This document shows, piece by piece, positions 23,603 to 33,008 of a stretch of 64,000 nucleotides of DNA; within the stretch, counting starts at the first letter, position 1, and every line of letters begins with the position of its first letter. The position numbers were made by a program, and so were the translations under genes. This DNA comes from UBA6522 sp965221035. Its GTDB lineage: Bacteria; Pseudomonadota; Gammaproteobacteria; Steroidobacterales; Rariloculaceae. The stretch lies in assembly GCA_965221035.1 (NCBI GenBank), contig OZ244860.1, positions 992,001-1,056,000 of the forward strand, read 5' to 3'. The notes beneath the pieces are model-generated. The model searched no databases and was not told the origin of the DNA. It saw only the letters and a program-made list of their open reading frames with translations.

Positions 23603-25903
23603 TCATCCGGCGTCTATCGCCCCCTTGGGGCGCAACACCGGAAAGTTCACTACCGTATCCGGCACCACTCTGTCCAGGTCCAGATCAGGATTGTATTGGC
23701 GCACAAGCCACACCGGCACCCGAAAGTCCCGCAGCGCGAGTTCCCACAACGACTCTCCGCGCTCGACCACGTGATGCTCGACTCCGGTGACGTCGTAGGC
23801 CTGGAAAAACTCCTCCTGGGTTTCCCGTTGATAGGCGACCCGCCTGACCTCGAACTCAGCTGCGGACACAACGGAAAAATCCAGGCTCAATCTCCGCCCG
23901 ATCACCACGGGTTCCCGGAAGGGCATGCCGTTGATATCCCTCAGCCGTTGCGTTCGTATCTCCAACCAGTCCGCGTAATGGCCCAGGGTTTCCAGAGCCT
24001 GGACCTCAATGGTCCCATCCGCCCGCACGAGGTAGTCGCTGGGGTCCGCTGCCATCTCCGCCTGGTCACTGGCCAGCACATTGATGTCACCCCCCATTTC
24101 CGTGTTGCCCTCGGCAGTGCCCTGCAAGGGCACTTCGGCAACGGCTTGCAACTCCGGTTCCAGGTCTACCGCCGATGCCGCTTCCGACTCCACCACCGTT
24201 GCCGACTCAGACGGCGTGCCGGCAGCCATCGCCCGAGCCGGCTCCGCTTCGGGCTCCGGCTCCGGCCGCCGCGCCGCGTCAACCGTGGCCGCCGCCGCGC
24301 TCAGCGCCAACTCCTGCCCGACGTAAATCCGGTCGGCATCCACGATCGCATTCCTGGCCAGCAGGTCTTCCATGCTGACGCCGAACATGCGAGCGATTCG
24401 ATCAATGCTGTCGCCGGGACGGACGATGTAGGTTCCGCCGTCGCCGGACGGCAGACCGTCCCGCTGGGCCAGCGTGATGGGGAGGGCGCCATTGCCGCCC
24501 GGAAGTCTCAGTACCTGACCCACGCGAATCAGGTTTCGGCTTCGGAGATTGTTCAGGTCGACCAGCGCACTCTGCCTGACCCGGTAGCGCTCCGCGATGC
24601 CGGACAGAGTCTCCCCACGCTGCACGCGATGCAGCACGTCCGGACGCTGCGCCGTGTAGCGCAACGAGGCGGGTATCGCGGCCATCCGCTGATCCGCGTT
24701 CGGAACGGCGTCCGTGGGCACTCGAAACCTGAAACCGCTTGGCACGAACTTGTCTTCGCTCCAGACGGCCGACGTCAGCGCTGGATTCCAGTCGCGAAGC
24801 AAGTCATGATCGACATCGAATGCATCCGCGAGCGTGGAAACGGTGACGAAGTCGGGAACGTTGACCACCCGCGTGTCGGCTTCGGAATCGGGATCGAGGG
24901 GACCGAAATACGCCTCCGCTTCGGCATCGACATCCACGGCCGCCAGGAACGCCACGTAGAAGTTCCGTGATGCGAATCCGAACAATCGACCGTCGTATTC
25001 CCGCAAGATGACTTCAATGCGGTCGGTTCCCGTACTGCGCACCGCATTGCGCATGCCGGCCTGGCCGTGGTTGTACGCGGTAATGGCCAGCGCCCAGTCC
25101 TGCAATACCTCGTAATTGTCGCGCAGCAGCCGCGCCGCGGCCACCGTCGAGAAGAACGGGTCGCGCCGGTCGTCGACGACGTGGTCGATTCTCATGTAGC
25201 GCAAGCCGGTCGAACGGGTGAATTGCCACATGCCCGCGGCTCCCGCCCTGGAGTAGGCCGTTGGATCGAAGGAAGATTCCACGTGGGGCAGCGCGGCCAA
25301 TTCGATGGGCACCCCCTCCTGGCGAAGCACTTCGTGGATGTACGGCTTCCACCGGCCGGAACGGATGAGGCCGGCGCGGAACCGGTCCGACTGCCCGCGC
25401 TGAAAGCGCAGACGGTCCACGGCCGATGCAAGCATCCGGTTGCTGACATCCTCGGGCCAGAGCGACAAGACGCGTTGTTCCTCCTGGCTCAGGTTGTCCC
25501 GCTTCCCGCCGGCGAGCGTTCCGAGCGTCCCGCGAAGGGACTCGAAGGCGGCGTTGATCTGGTTCTGCCGGGTCCTTTGGCTGGCATCCTCGTCGAACCG
25601 CACGGTCCGATACACAACATCCAGATGACGGTTGTCGTGGATGAAGCCGGCGTCGGTGCTGATCTCGGTATAGACACGCGTCCAGAAACGGACATCGGGC
25701 TCGATTTCCGGAGGTCTCGGCAATTGTTGGGCGACTGCATCGCCCGCCAGGCACGCTAAAGCCAAGCACGCCAGCCCCGCCAACAAGCCCGCGCGACCGG
25801 TGCCATGAGGCGCAAGGGGTGATGAATTTCGAATGGGTCCCTTCGCACACCCCACCCCAGGAAGCGTACGCGATCGAAACAAGAGATTCAGGCATGCGTC
25901 CAT
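23603..25903 (-). CDS. mltD: membrane-bound lytic murein transglycosylase with LysM domains (MltD-like)
   Basis: A 766-residue cell-wall enzyme. Order: N-terminal hydrophobic segment (LLAGLACLALACLAGDAVAQ, signal or lipoprotein type), SLT domain with catalytic Glu in ELAALPHVESSFDPTAYSRAGAAGMWQF (~residues 205-235), LysM 1 (HRVQRGETLSGIAERYRV), LysM 2 (YIVRPGDSIDRIARMFGV), a long acidic low-complexity linker (EPEPEAEPARA), and a C-terminal LysM-like segment (HHVVERGESLWELAL). It cleaves peptidoglycan to 1,6-anhydromuropeptides. E. coli MltD is about 452 residues, so this is an enlarged form. ATG 25903 is chosen since AAGGGAG lies 8 bases upstream. Confidence 0.88.
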   Translation of the reverse strand: MDACLNLLFRSRTLPGVGCAKGPIRNSSPLAPHGTGRAGLLAGLACLALACLAGDAVAQQLPRPPEIEPDVRFWTRVYTEISTDAGFIHDNRHLDVVYRTVRFDEDASQRTRQNQINAAFESLRGTLGTLAGGKRDNLSQEEQRVLSLWPEDVSNRMLASAVDRLRFQRGQSDRFRAGLIRSGRWKPYIHEVLRQEGVPIELAALPHVESSFDPTAYSRAGAAGMWQFTRSTGLRYMRIDHVVDDRRDPFFSTVAAARLLRDNYEVLQDWALAITAYNHGQAGMRNAVRSTGTDRIEVILREYDGRLFGFASRNFYVAFLAAVDVDAEAEAYFGPLDPDSEADTRVVNVPDFVTVSTLADAFDVDHDLLRDWNPALTSAVWSEDKFVPSGFRFRVPTDAVPNADQRMAAIPASLRYTAQRPDVLHRVQRGETLSGIAERYRVRQSALVDLNNLRSRNLIRVGQVLRLPGGNGALPITLAQRDGLPSGDGGTYIVRPGDSIDRIARMFGVSMEDLLARNAIVDADRIYVGQELALSAAAATVDAARRPEPEPEAEPARAMAAGTPSESATVVESEAASAVDLEPELQAVAEVPLQGTAEGNTEMGGDINVLASDQAEMAADPSDYLVRADGTIEVQALETLGHYADWLEIRTQRLRDINGMPFREPVVIGRRLSLDFSVVSAAEFEVRRVAYQRETQEEFFQAYDVTGVEHHVVERGESLWELALRDFRVPVWLVRQYNPDLDLDRVVPDTVVNFPVLRPKGAIDAG

Positions 25904-25940
25904 AGTTCGTGCTCCCTTCAACCTTGCCCAGCCTGTTTGT

Positions 25941-26801
25941 TCATATCAACCGCGGCGCCACCCGCAGAAAGGCGAGCGCGGTGACTGGCATGATCACCGC
26001 GTAAAGCAGCGAAGTGATGGCGAGCGCAGGGTCCTTTAGCAACGTCAGGGTGACCAGCAAGGCCAGTGAAATATTCTGCACACCGATTTCATAGACCAGT
26101 GTGACCTGCTGCGCTCCCGGCAGCCCCGCCAGACGCGCGATCCCGTACCCCATGCCCATGGAGAGCAGATTCAACGCGGCCACCAGAAGCCCTGCCTGGA
26201 CAAAATTGTCGAGCACATCGCGCCAACTGGAGACCGCCGCGGCCACAATGAGCACGATCAGCACATAGACCGTGACCTTGCGAAGTCCTTCCACCAGCCG
26301 TTGCGCAAGCTCGGGACGGAACGCCCTGAACAGCATTCCGCATGCGATGGGGATCACCGTGATCATCGCCAGTTGCCGGACCATGTCGCCCGCGGGCACT
26401 TCCGGTGCCGTTCCCTGGCTCATGAAATAGCCCAATGCGAACAGTGCAAACAGCGGAATGGTGAAAATCGTGACTGCGCTCTCGATGATCGTAAGCGTTA
26501 CCGACAACGCCACGTCGGCGCGGGCGGCAAAGGTATAGGCGTTGGAGGTCACTCCGCCGGGGCACGCCGCCAGCAGGATGGCGCCCGCTGCGATCGCGGG
26601 ATTCGGCGCAAGCAACAAGGCTAGCCCAAAGGCCAGCAACGGCAGGCATACCAATTGACCCAACAGTCCGACGGACACGGCCTTGGGAAAGATGACGACT
26701 CGCTTCAGATCGCCCATTGTGAGCGAGAGCCCCATTCCCAGCATCACCGTGATCAGCGCGGCCGGTATCGCGCGCGTGTAGAAGAAGTCCATGATGCTCA
26801 T
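25941..26801 (-). CDS. bile acid:sodium symporter family (SBF-like) transporter
   Basis: A 286-residue membrane protein with about nine hydrophobic helices, of the SBF/ASBT family. Seen: RAIPAALITVMLGMGLSLTMGDL, AACPGGVTSNAYTFAARADVALSVTLT (the conserved crossover region with Asn), and EIGVQNISLALLVTLTLL (the second conserved crossover). It takes up organic anions with Na+; the substrate is unknown. The ATG overlaps the purA stop by four bases (ATGA), so it is translationally coupled to purA at the end of the housekeeping operon. Confidence 0.88.
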   Translation of the reverse strand: MSIMDFFYTRAIPAALITVMLGMGLSLTMGDLKRVVIFPKAVSVGLLGQLVCLPLLAFGLALLLAPNPAIAAGAILLAACPGGVTSNAYTFAARADVALSVTLTIIESAVTIFTIPLFALFALGYFMSQGTAPEVPAGDMVRQLAMITVIPIACGMLFRAFRPELAQRLVEGLRKVTVYVLIVLIVAAAVSSWRDVLDNFVQAGLLVAALNLLSMGMGYGIARLAGLPGAQQVTLVYEIGVQNISLALLVTLTLLKDPALAITSLLYAVIMPVTALAFLRVAPRLI

Positions 26802-28132
26802 GCGTCCGGCGTCCTTGCGCCCTGCTGAACGGGCACCGGCAAGTCGAACGGATGTCGCCGAATGATGACTGCATCGCGTCCTGGGCCTGTGGAAACGACA
26901 TCCACGGGAACTTCCACTTGCTCTTCTATTTCGCCCAGGAATTCCTGGGCCTCACGGGGCAGGTCGGCAAACTCGGTCTTGTTCGAAGTCTGTCCACGCC
27001 AACCCGGCATGCATTTGTACACCGGTTCGCACTCTCCGTAGCGGTCCATCAACAACGGCGGCGTCTCCAGCAGTTCGCCATCCAGGCGGTAACCCGTGCA
27101 GATCTTGACCTCATCCAGGCCGTCCAGGACATCGAGTTTGGTCACGCACAAGCCGGTTAGCGAGTTGGCGAAAGCCGCCCGGCGCAATGCCACCGCGTCG
27201 AACCAGCCGCACCGTCGCGGTCGACCTGTTGTGGAACCGAATTCAGCGCCGGCCCGGGAAAGGTGACTCCCCGTGTCGTCGAACAGCTCCGTCGGGAACG
27301 GTCCCGCGCCAACGCGCGTGGTGTACGCCTTGACAACGCCCAGCGCGCAGTCGATGCCTCCCGGGCCCATGCCCGTGCCCGTGGCGGCGCCGCCGATGGT
27401 CGTATTGGAGGAAGTGACGAACGGATAGGTGCCCAGGTCGATATCCAGCAGGGCGCCCTGGGCGCCTTCAAAGAGCACCGCGCGACCGGAGCGCTGCATC
27501 TCCTGCAGCAGTTTGGGCACGTCGGCGACGAGCGGCGTCACCCGTTCGGCGAGACCGCAAAGACGCTCCCACTCCTCATTGAGGGAAATCGGCTCGGCGG
27601 AATAGTACTCCTTGAGCAGGAAATTGTGCAGATCAAGCAGATCGGCCAGGCGCTCACGCAATTGGTCCGGCTCGAACAGGTCCGCCAGCCGCAGCGCCCG
27701 CCTCGCCGCCTTGTCCTCGTAGGCGGGGCCGATACCACGACGGGTGGTGCCGATGGCCTCGGACCCGAGTGCGCGTTCCCGCGCCAGGTCCAGCGCCTTG
27801 TGCGAGGACAGTATCAGGGGGCACGCCGGCGAGAGCCTGAGGCGGTCTTCCACCGGCACGCCCTTCCGCGACAGCCGGTTGATTTCCTCCACCAGCGCTT
27901 CGGGACAGAGAACGACGCCGTTGCCGATCAGGCACACCACCCCGGATCTCAGGATACCGGATGGAATCAGGTGAAGGACGGTCCGCTCCTCTTCGATGAC
28001 CAGCGTGTGTCCCGCGTTGTGTCCTCCCTGGAAACGAACCACGGCATGGGCCCGTTCGGCCAGCAGGTCCACGATGGCGCCCTTGCCCTCGTCGCCCCAC
28101 TGCGTGCCGATCACGACGACGTTCCGGCTCAA
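26798..28132 (-). CDS. purA: adenylosuccinate synthetase
   Basis: A 444-residue enzyme of AMP synthesis (IMP + Asp + GTP). It begins MSRNVVVIGTQWGDEGKGAIVDLLAE, the P-loop and signature motif of PurA, followed by VVRFQGGHNAGHTLV, GTTRRGIGPAYEDKAARR, EGAQGALLDIDLGTYPFVTSSNTT and GRPRRCGWFDAVALRRA. Length is a little over E. coli PurA (432). It sits next to yjeT and hflC, the usual gammaproteobacterial order, and its stop overlaps the start of the SBF transporter. Confidence 0.98.
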   Translation of the reverse strand: MSRNVVVIGTQWGDEGKGAIVDLLAERAHAVVRFQGGHNAGHTLVIEEERTVLHLIPSGILRSGVVCLIGNGVVLCPEALVEEINRLSRKGVPVEDRLRLSPACPLILSSHKALDLARERALGSEAIGTTRRGIGPAYEDKAARRALRLADLFEPDQLRERLADLLDLHNFLLKEYYSAEPISLNEEWERLCGLAERVTPLVADVPKLLQEMQRSGRAVLFEGAQGALLDIDLGTYPFVTSSNTTIGGAATGTGMGPGGIDCALGVVKAYTTRVGAGPFPTELFDDTGSHLSRAGAEFGSTTGRPRRCGWFDAVALRRAAFANSLTGLCVTKLDVLDGLDEVKICTGYRLDGELLETPPLLMDRYGECEPVYKCMPGWRGQTSNKTEFADLPREAQEFLGEIEEQVEVPVDVVSTGPGRDAVIIRRHPFDLPVPVQQGARTPDA

Positions 28133-28135
28133 CGG

Positions 28136-28327
28136 CTATCCTCGGACGAAATTGAGCATGACCAGGCCTGTGATGGCCAGCGCGAACCCGAGAATACGCA
28201 ATTGCCGGTCGCTCATCTGGCCGATGGCGGCCACCCCCCGGCGCCACGCGCGAGGCGCCGCGAAGGGGAACAGACCCTCGAGGATCAGCAGGAACGCAAT
28301 GCCGGCAAGTAGGTCCGACCAGGCCAC
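28136..28327 (-). CDS. yjeT: DUF2065 (YjeT) inner-membrane protein
   Basis: A 63-residue protein with two transmembrane helices (DLLAGIAFLLILEGLFPFAAP and LRILGFALAITGLVMLNFV) and the short basic loop RAWRRGVAAIGQMSDRQ between them, matching YjeT/DUF2065. It lies between hflC and purA, its conserved position in gammaproteobacteria. Function is unknown. It is 3 bases from the purA start codon and 28 bases after the hflC stop. Confidence 0.9.
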   Translation of the reverse strand: MAWSDLLAGIAFLLILEGLFPFAAPRAWRRGVAAIGQMSDRQLRILGFALAITGLVMLNFVRG

Positions 28328-28355
28328 AAGGTCACGCGGTGTCCGTCTGTGCGAA

Positions 28356-29231
28356 TCAGGGCGTGGTGCCCATCTGCTCCTGCAGGAACTGGAAGAACTC
28401 GCTGTCGGGGCTCAACACCAGCACGTCCTGCTCCTTTCCGATGGCCTCGCGGTAGGCCGACATGCTGCGATAGAACGAATAGAACTCCGGATTCTGCGTG
28501 TAGGCGTTGGCGTAGACTTCGGCTGCCCTGGCGTCGCCCTCGCCGCGGATGCGCTCGGCGTCCCGATATGCCTCCGCCAGGATCACCGTGCTCTGGCGGT
28601 CCGCATCAGCCCGTATCCGCTCGGACTCCTCGGCGCCCTCGGCGCGGAGCTGTGCCGCGACGCGGCCTCGTTCCTGCTGCATCCGCGCGAACACGGACCC
28701 GCTGACCTCATCCGAAAGCTCGATTCTCATGACCCGCACGTCGACGACCTCAAGACCCAGCTCCGGCGCCTGCCGGGCAGCTTGCACCAGCATCTGCTCC
28801 ATCAGTTCCGAGCGTTCGGCCGCGACCACTTCCTGCACGGTGCGGCGCGAAAACTCCGCCTTGATGCCCTCGCGAATGATGGCGGACAGGCGTTCCGCCG
28901 CGGTCACCTCAAGGCCGCCCGCAGCACGGTAGTACTGCGCCGGATCCGCGATGCGCCAGGTAATGAAATAATCGACGATCAGGTTCTTCTTTTCGCCGGT
29001 CAGGAAACGTTCCTGGGACTCTTCATAGGTCAGGACCCGATCCGGAAACCGCCGAATGTTGTTCACGAACGGAATCTTGAAGTGAAGTCCGGGCTCGTAA
29101 TCCGACTTGACGATCTCGCCGAACCGGAACTTGACGACGTGTTCACGTTCATCCACGGTGAATACGGTCAGCCATATCGTCACCGTGGCGATCAACGCCA
29201 GCGCAAACACCAGATTGAATCTCGAACTCAT
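28356..29231 (-). CDS. hflC: protease modulator HflC
   Basis: A 291-residue SPFH/band-7 membrane protein that forms the HflKC complex around FtsH. A single N-terminal transmembrane helix (LVFALALIATVTIWLTVF) is followed by VDEREHVVKFRFGEIV, YEESQERFLTGEKKNLIVDYFITWRI and a long coiled-coil region containing QERGRVAAQLRAEGAEESERIRADADRQ and ending in LVLSPDSEFFQFL. Matches E. coli HflC over its whole length. It sits 15 bases after hflK. Confidence 0.97.
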   Translation of the reverse strand: MSSRFNLVFALALIATVTIWLTVFTVDEREHVVKFRFGEIVKSDYEPGLHFKIPFVNNIRRFPDRVLTYEESQERFLTGEKKNLIVDYFITWRIADPAQYYRAAGGLEVTAAERLSAIIREGIKAEFSRRTVQEVVAAERSELMEQMLVQAARQAPELGLEVVDVRVMRIELSDEVSGSVFARMQQERGRVAAQLRAEGAEESERIRADADRQSTVILAEAYRDAERIRGEGDARAAEVYANAYTQNPEFYSFYRSMSAYREAIGKEQDVLVLSPDSEFFQFLQEQMGTTP

Positions 29232-29246
29232 CGTTCGCCCCCCGCC

Positions 29247-30365
29247 CTATCGGCTTTCGCGCACGCGCGCGCTTGAACTCAGTCCCCCGGATAGCGGCGT
29301 CATTGCCGGCGGCAGGACTTCCTGCGAACTTTCCGAACGCCTCTCCACCAGTCGGTCCAGCGGCAGGTAGATCAGATTGCCGCCGCCATCGGCATCCAGA
29401 AGCACCTTGGTTGAATCCGCCAGAACCTGTTCGAGCGTCTCCAGGTACAGTCTCTGGCGAGTCACTGCCGGCGCCTTTTCGTATTCGCGCAGGATCTGGA
29501 CGAAACGGTCGGCCTCGCCCTCGGCATCGGCAATGACGCGTGCCCTGTAGGCCTCCGCGTCCTGAAGCTCGCGAGCCGCGGCGCCCCGGGCCCTGGGCAG
29601 GATATCGTTGGCGTAGGCCTCGGCCTCCAGCCCCATCCTCTCCCTGTCTTCGCGGGCACGGATGGCGTCCTGCACACTCTCTTCCACGTCGGCCGGGAAG
29701 TTGGCGTCCTGGAGGTTGACCTCGTACACGGTGATACCGGTTCCATAGGAATCGAGCGTGGCCTGGATGAGCGCCTGGGTCTCCACCGCCACCTCGGCAC
29801 GACCTTCGGTGAGGATGAAGTCAAGCAGATTCTTGCCGATCACTTCACGGATGGCGCTGCTGGTCACATCCTGCATCGTATTGATGGGATTGCGGACGTT
29901 GAAGAGATAGGCCTGCGGGTCCGTCCTGCGGTACTGCACCACGAGATCCACGACCACGATATTCTCGTCCTCGGTGAGCATGCTGCCCCGGTAAGAGTAG
30001 CGTTCGGTCGCGTTGGTATTGATCTTCTCGATGCGGTCCACCAGCGGTATGCGCCAACGCAGCCCCGGCAGGGCAATCGCGTGAAACTCGCCGAAACGAA
30101 GCACGACACCCCGTTCCGCGTCGTCCACCATGTAGAGCCCGCGCAACGCAAACGCAGCGACGACCAGCAGAATCACAGTCGTCGCGATTCCCTTGCCGCC
30201 GTCGCGCGGCCTGCCGGTGCCGTTTCCGCGGCTTCCACGACCGCCGCCGCCGAACAACCCGGCCAGCTTGCGCTGCAAGTCCCGCACCATCGCGTCCAGA
30301 TCACCCGGCGCCCGGTTGCGGTCACTCTGCCAGGGATTACTGTTGTTGTCGTCATTCCAACTCAT
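29247..30365 (-). CDS. hflK: FtsH protease activity modulator HflK
   Basis: A 372-residue partner of HflC. Gly-rich cytoplasmic N-terminus (MSWNDDNNSNPWQSD ... FGGGGRGSRGNGTG), transmembrane helix (IATTVILLVVAAFALRGLYMV), then the SPFH domain (ERGVVLRFGEFHAIALPGLRWRIPLVD), coiled coil (ARGAAARELQDAEAYRARVIADAEGEADRF) and a short C-terminal tail. Start ATG 30365 is preferred to an upstream in-frame reading that overlaps hflX. HflKC is the membrane scaffold that regulates FtsH quality control. Confidence 0.97.
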   Translation of the reverse strand: MSWNDDNNSNPWQSDRNRAPGDLDAMVRDLQRKLAGLFGGGGRGSRGNGTGRPRDGGKGIATTVILLVVAAFALRGLYMVDDAERGVVLRFGEFHAIALPGLRWRIPLVDRIEKINTNATERYSYRGSMLTEDENIVVVDLVVQYRRTDPQAYLFNVRNPINTMQDVTSSAIREVIGKNLLDFILTEGRAEVAVETQALIQATLDSYGTGITVYEVNLQDANFPADVEESVQDAIRAREDRERMGLEAEAYANDILPRARGAAARELQDAEAYRARVIADAEGEADRFVQILREYEKAPAVTRQRLYLETLEQVLADSTKVLLDADGGGNLIYLPLDRLVERRSESSQEVLPPAMTPLSGGLSSSARVRESR

Positions 30366-30369
30366 AGCT

Positions 30370-31656
30370 TCACACCTGCTCGAATCGCTCGCCGGAAAAT
30401 CCCTCCCGGTGACACAATTCACGCCAACGTTTCGAGGTCAGCGAAATATCCAACGTCCAGCCACCCGCCTCGCGAAGGCGTTCTCCGCGGACGGCCCGAA
30501 GCTCAAACAACCTGGCGCGCAGCCGGCTGTCGCCTGGACCGAGCTTGAGCCGGCCGGTCATCGGCTCGCCCACAGCCCGCTCCCGAATCAGATTTCCCAA
30601 TTCCCCCACTCCGCTGCCGGTGACCGCCGACACCCATACCTTGGGCGATCTCCCGGCGCCGGTCGAGCCATTGAATTCCTGAAATGGCGGTGCCGACAAT
30701 CGATCCACCTTATTGTACACCTGAATGCAGGGAACGTCGGCCACCCCAAGCTCGTCCAGCACGGCTTCAACCTGGCGCCTTCGGTCGACGTGGTGGGGGT
30801 CACTGACGTCGATGACGTGAATGAGCAGATCCGCCTGCCGCGTCTCCGTCAGGGTGGCCCGAAAGGCCGCGATCAGTTCGTGAGGCAGGTCCCGCACGAA
30901 GCCCACCGTGTCCACCAGCAGAACCTCGTCCAGTTCGCCCGGCGACAAGCGCCTGATGGTCGGGTCGAGCGTGGCGAAGAGGGTATTGCGCGCCCGAACG
31001 CTCGCACCGCACAGCGCATTGAAGAGCGAGGTCTTTCCCGCGTTCGTGTAGCCGACCAGGGCCGCTGTCGGCACCCCCGCCCGGCGGCGGCCCCGGCGAC
31101 CGAGATTTCTTTGCCTGTCGACCCTGTCGAGACGACCCTTGAGGTGCTTGATTCGCTGGCCGAGCAGCCGGCGGTCGGTCTCAAGCTGAGTCTCGCCGGG
31201 GCCTCTCAGGCCGATGCCGCCCTTCTGACGTTCCAGGTGGGTCCAGCCGCGAACCAGACGCGTCGACAGGTGTTCGAGCTGGGCCAGTTCGACCTGGATC
31301 TTGCCTTCATGGGTAGCGGCGCGCTGGGCAAAGATATCAAGAATCAGGCCGTTTCGGTCCAGAACACGCGCGTTGAGCAATGCTTCCAGGTTTCGTTCCT
31401 GGCTGGCGGACAGGGGCTGATTGATCAGAACCAGGTTCGCCTGGTTGGCACGGACCGCGACGGCGAGTTCATCCGCCTTCCCCTGGCCGATGAACAACCG
31501 GGCGTTCGGAAATCGGCGCCGCGCCTTCAGTTCGTCGACGACATCGGCGCCGGCCGATATCGCCAATGCGCGAAACTCCTGGATTTCGTCGCTGGAACAG
31601 GCCCTCTCAAGACCGACATGCAACAGAACGCAACGCTCCCCCGACCCCGCCGCCAT
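30370..31656 (-). CDS. hflX: ribosome-associated GTPase HflX
   Basis: A 428-residue GTPase that splits or rescues stalled ribosomes. N-terminal HflX domain with GKADELAVAVRANQANLVLINQPLSASQERNLE, the coiled coil GIGLRGPGETQLETDRR signature, then the GTPase domain: G1 LVGYTNAGKTSLFNAL, G2 FATLDPTIRRL, G3 VDTVGFVRDLP, G4 YNKVDRL. Length matches E. coli HflX (426). The gene ends 5 bases before hflK and lies 52 bases after hfq, in the conserved order. Confidence 0.97.
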   Translation of the reverse strand: MAAGSGERCVLLHVGLERACSSDEIQEFRALAISAGADVVDELKARRRFPNARLFIGQGKADELAVAVRANQANLVLINQPLSASQERNLEALLNARVLDRNGLILDIFAQRAATHEGKIQVELAQLEHLSTRLVRGWTHLERQKGGIGLRGPGETQLETDRRLLGQRIKHLKGRLDRVDRQRNLGRRGRRRAGVPTAALVGYTNAGKTSLFNALCGASVRARNTLFATLDPTIRRLSPGELDEVLLVDTVGFVRDLPHELIAAFRATLTETRQADLLIHVIDVSDPHHVDRRRQVEAVLDELGVADVPCIQVYNKVDRLSAPPFQEFNGSTGAGRSPKVWVSAVTGSGVGELGNLIRERAVGEPMTGRLKLGPGDSRLRARLFELRAVRGERLREAGGWTLDISLTSKRWRELCHREGFSGERFEQV

Positions 31657-31708
31657 CTGTCAGAAACCTGCGGGACCGGCCGCCGAACGGCCCGTCAGGG
31701 CGACGGCG

Positions 31709-31948
31709 TCACTCATTCTGTTCCGGGTCGTCCGACGTAACCCGCACCACGCGTCCCGGCACCACCGTGGAAATCGCGTGCTTGTAGACCATTTGACTGA
31801 CGCTGTTGCGCAGCAAGACCACAAACTGGTCAAACGACTCGATCTGACCCTGCAGCTTGATCCCGTTCACGAGATAGATCGAGACTGGCACCTTCTCCCG
31901 GCGCAACGTGTTCAGGAACGGGTCCTGAAGCGATTGTCCCTTGGGCAT
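31709..31948 (-). CDS. hfq: RNA chaperone Hfq
   Basis: A 79-residue Sm-like hexameric RNA chaperone. MPKGQSLQDPFLNTLRREKVPVSIYLVNGIKLQG is near-identical to the gammaproteobacterial Hfq Sm1 region, followed by IESFDQFVVLLRN and the Sm2 motif YKHAIST, and a short acidic tail. The C-terminal tail is much shorter than that of E. coli (102 residues), similar to many non-enteric gammaproteobacteria. It is flanked by miaA and hflX and preceded by a possible extended -10 promoter in the miaA-hfq gap. Confidence 0.98.
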   Translation of the reverse strand: MPKGQSLQDPFLNTLRREKVPVSIYLVNGIKLQGQIESFDQFVVLLRNSVSQMVYKHAISTVVPGRVVRVTSDDPEQNE

Positions 31949-32036
31949 GCTTTTGTCCTTGAAATTGGCGACCGCCGCAACGCGAACTCCGATTGACCAC
32001 GCTGCTCGACGGCTTCATTGATCCCACAGCTTCGAG

Positions 32037-32047
32037 ATAGTAGCACA
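32037..32047 (-). promoter_or_regulatory. putative extended -10 promoter for hfq
   Basis: On the minus strand TGTGCTACTAT, an extended -10 (TGn plus TACTAT), about 90 bases upstream of the hfq ATG in the 110-base gap after miaA. No strong -35 is visible, as is typical for extended -10 promoters. Confidence 0.4.
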
Positions 32048-32058
32048 GGCGCCAGATT

Positions 32059-32997
32059 TCAACCCCCGGAAAATTTCTCCAGAAGCCGTGCCACAAGACT
32101 CCTCGCCGTCTCCGGATCCGCGGGTATCTGCCGGGTCGCCGAGTCCGAGCGCAACCACGTCAGTTGCCGTTTCGCCAGCTGGCGGGTAGCCGCGATGGCC
32201 TGCCGGCGGGCCTCCGGCCAGTCGCATTCACCGTCCAGGTGCGACCAGATCTGCCGATACCCGATGGTACGCACCGACGGCATGGCCGGGTCGAGGTCAC
32301 CGCGGCCCCTCAGCGCCTCGACTTCGGCGACAAGCCCGGCATCCACCATCGCATCAAAGCGTCGCTCGATCCGCTGCACCAACCGCTTTCGGTCGGCTTC
32401 AACCAACGCCACCGCCGTGACGGGCCAACCCGGCTCGACTTCCTGACGGGATTGCAGGACCGAGATGGGCTTTCCCGTCAGCTCATGGACCTCAAGCGCC
32501 CGTTGTATGCGATGCCTGTCCCCCGGAGATATACGGCCGGCCGCGGCCGGGTCCACCTGCTTCAGGCGGTCATGAAGGGACGCCCATCCAGACCGTTCCG
32601 CCTCGCGGTCCAGGCGTTCGCGAATTGCGGGGTTGGCTGCCGGCAGCTCCGCCAGGCCGTCCCGAAACGCCCGCAGGTACAACAGCGTCCCGCCGACCAG
32701 CAGCGGCAGGCGCCCGCGGGATCCGGCACGAGCAACGGCCTCCCGCGCGTCAGCGGCAAATCGCCCGGCCGAATAGGTCTCGGTCGGTTCCAGGATGTCC
32801 ACCAGGTGGTGCGGTACCTCGGCCATGACCTCCGGAGAGGGTTTGGCCGTGCCGATATCCATCCCGCGATAGACCATGGCGGAGTCCATGCTGATGACTT
32901 CCACCGGGAATTCAGCCGCCAGCGACAGCACCAACCCTGTCTTGCCGCTCGCGGTGGGACCGGTGACGCACAGGCAGGCGGGCAGTCCGTCGTTCAC
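32059..32997 (-). CDS. miaA: tRNA dimethylallyltransferase MiaA
   Basis: A 312-residue enzyme adding the isopentenyl group to A37 of tRNAs reading U-starting codons. P-loop CVTGPTASGKTGL, substrate-binding SMDSAMVYRGMDIGTAKP, DILEPTETYSAGRFAADA, LLVGGTLLYLRAF and GDRHRIQRALEVHELTGKP, all standard MiaA signatures. Length equals E. coli (316). The 110-base downstream gap leads to hfq, and mutL ends just upstream. Conserved cluster position. Confidence 0.97.
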   Translation of the reverse strand: MNDGLPACLCVTGPTASGKTGLVLSLAAEFPVEVISMDSAMVYRGMDIGTAKPSPEVMAEVPHHLVDILEPTETYSAGRFAADAREAVARAGSRGRLPLLVGGTLLYLRAFRDGLAELPAANPAIRERLDREAERSGWASLHDRLKQVDPAAAGRISPGDRHRIQRALEVHELTGKPISVLQSRQEVEPGWPVTAVALVEADRKRLVQRIERRFDAMVDAGLVAEVEALRGRGDLDPAMPSVRTIGYRQIWSHLDGECDWPEARRQAIAATRQLAKRQLTWLRSDSATRQIPADPETARSLVARLLEKFSGG

Positions 32998-33008
32998 GGG
33001 TGTTGCGT

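Noticed and set aside
30193..31740. 515-codon open frame on the plus strand
   Set aside because: Antisense to hflX and hflK; no recognisable motif.
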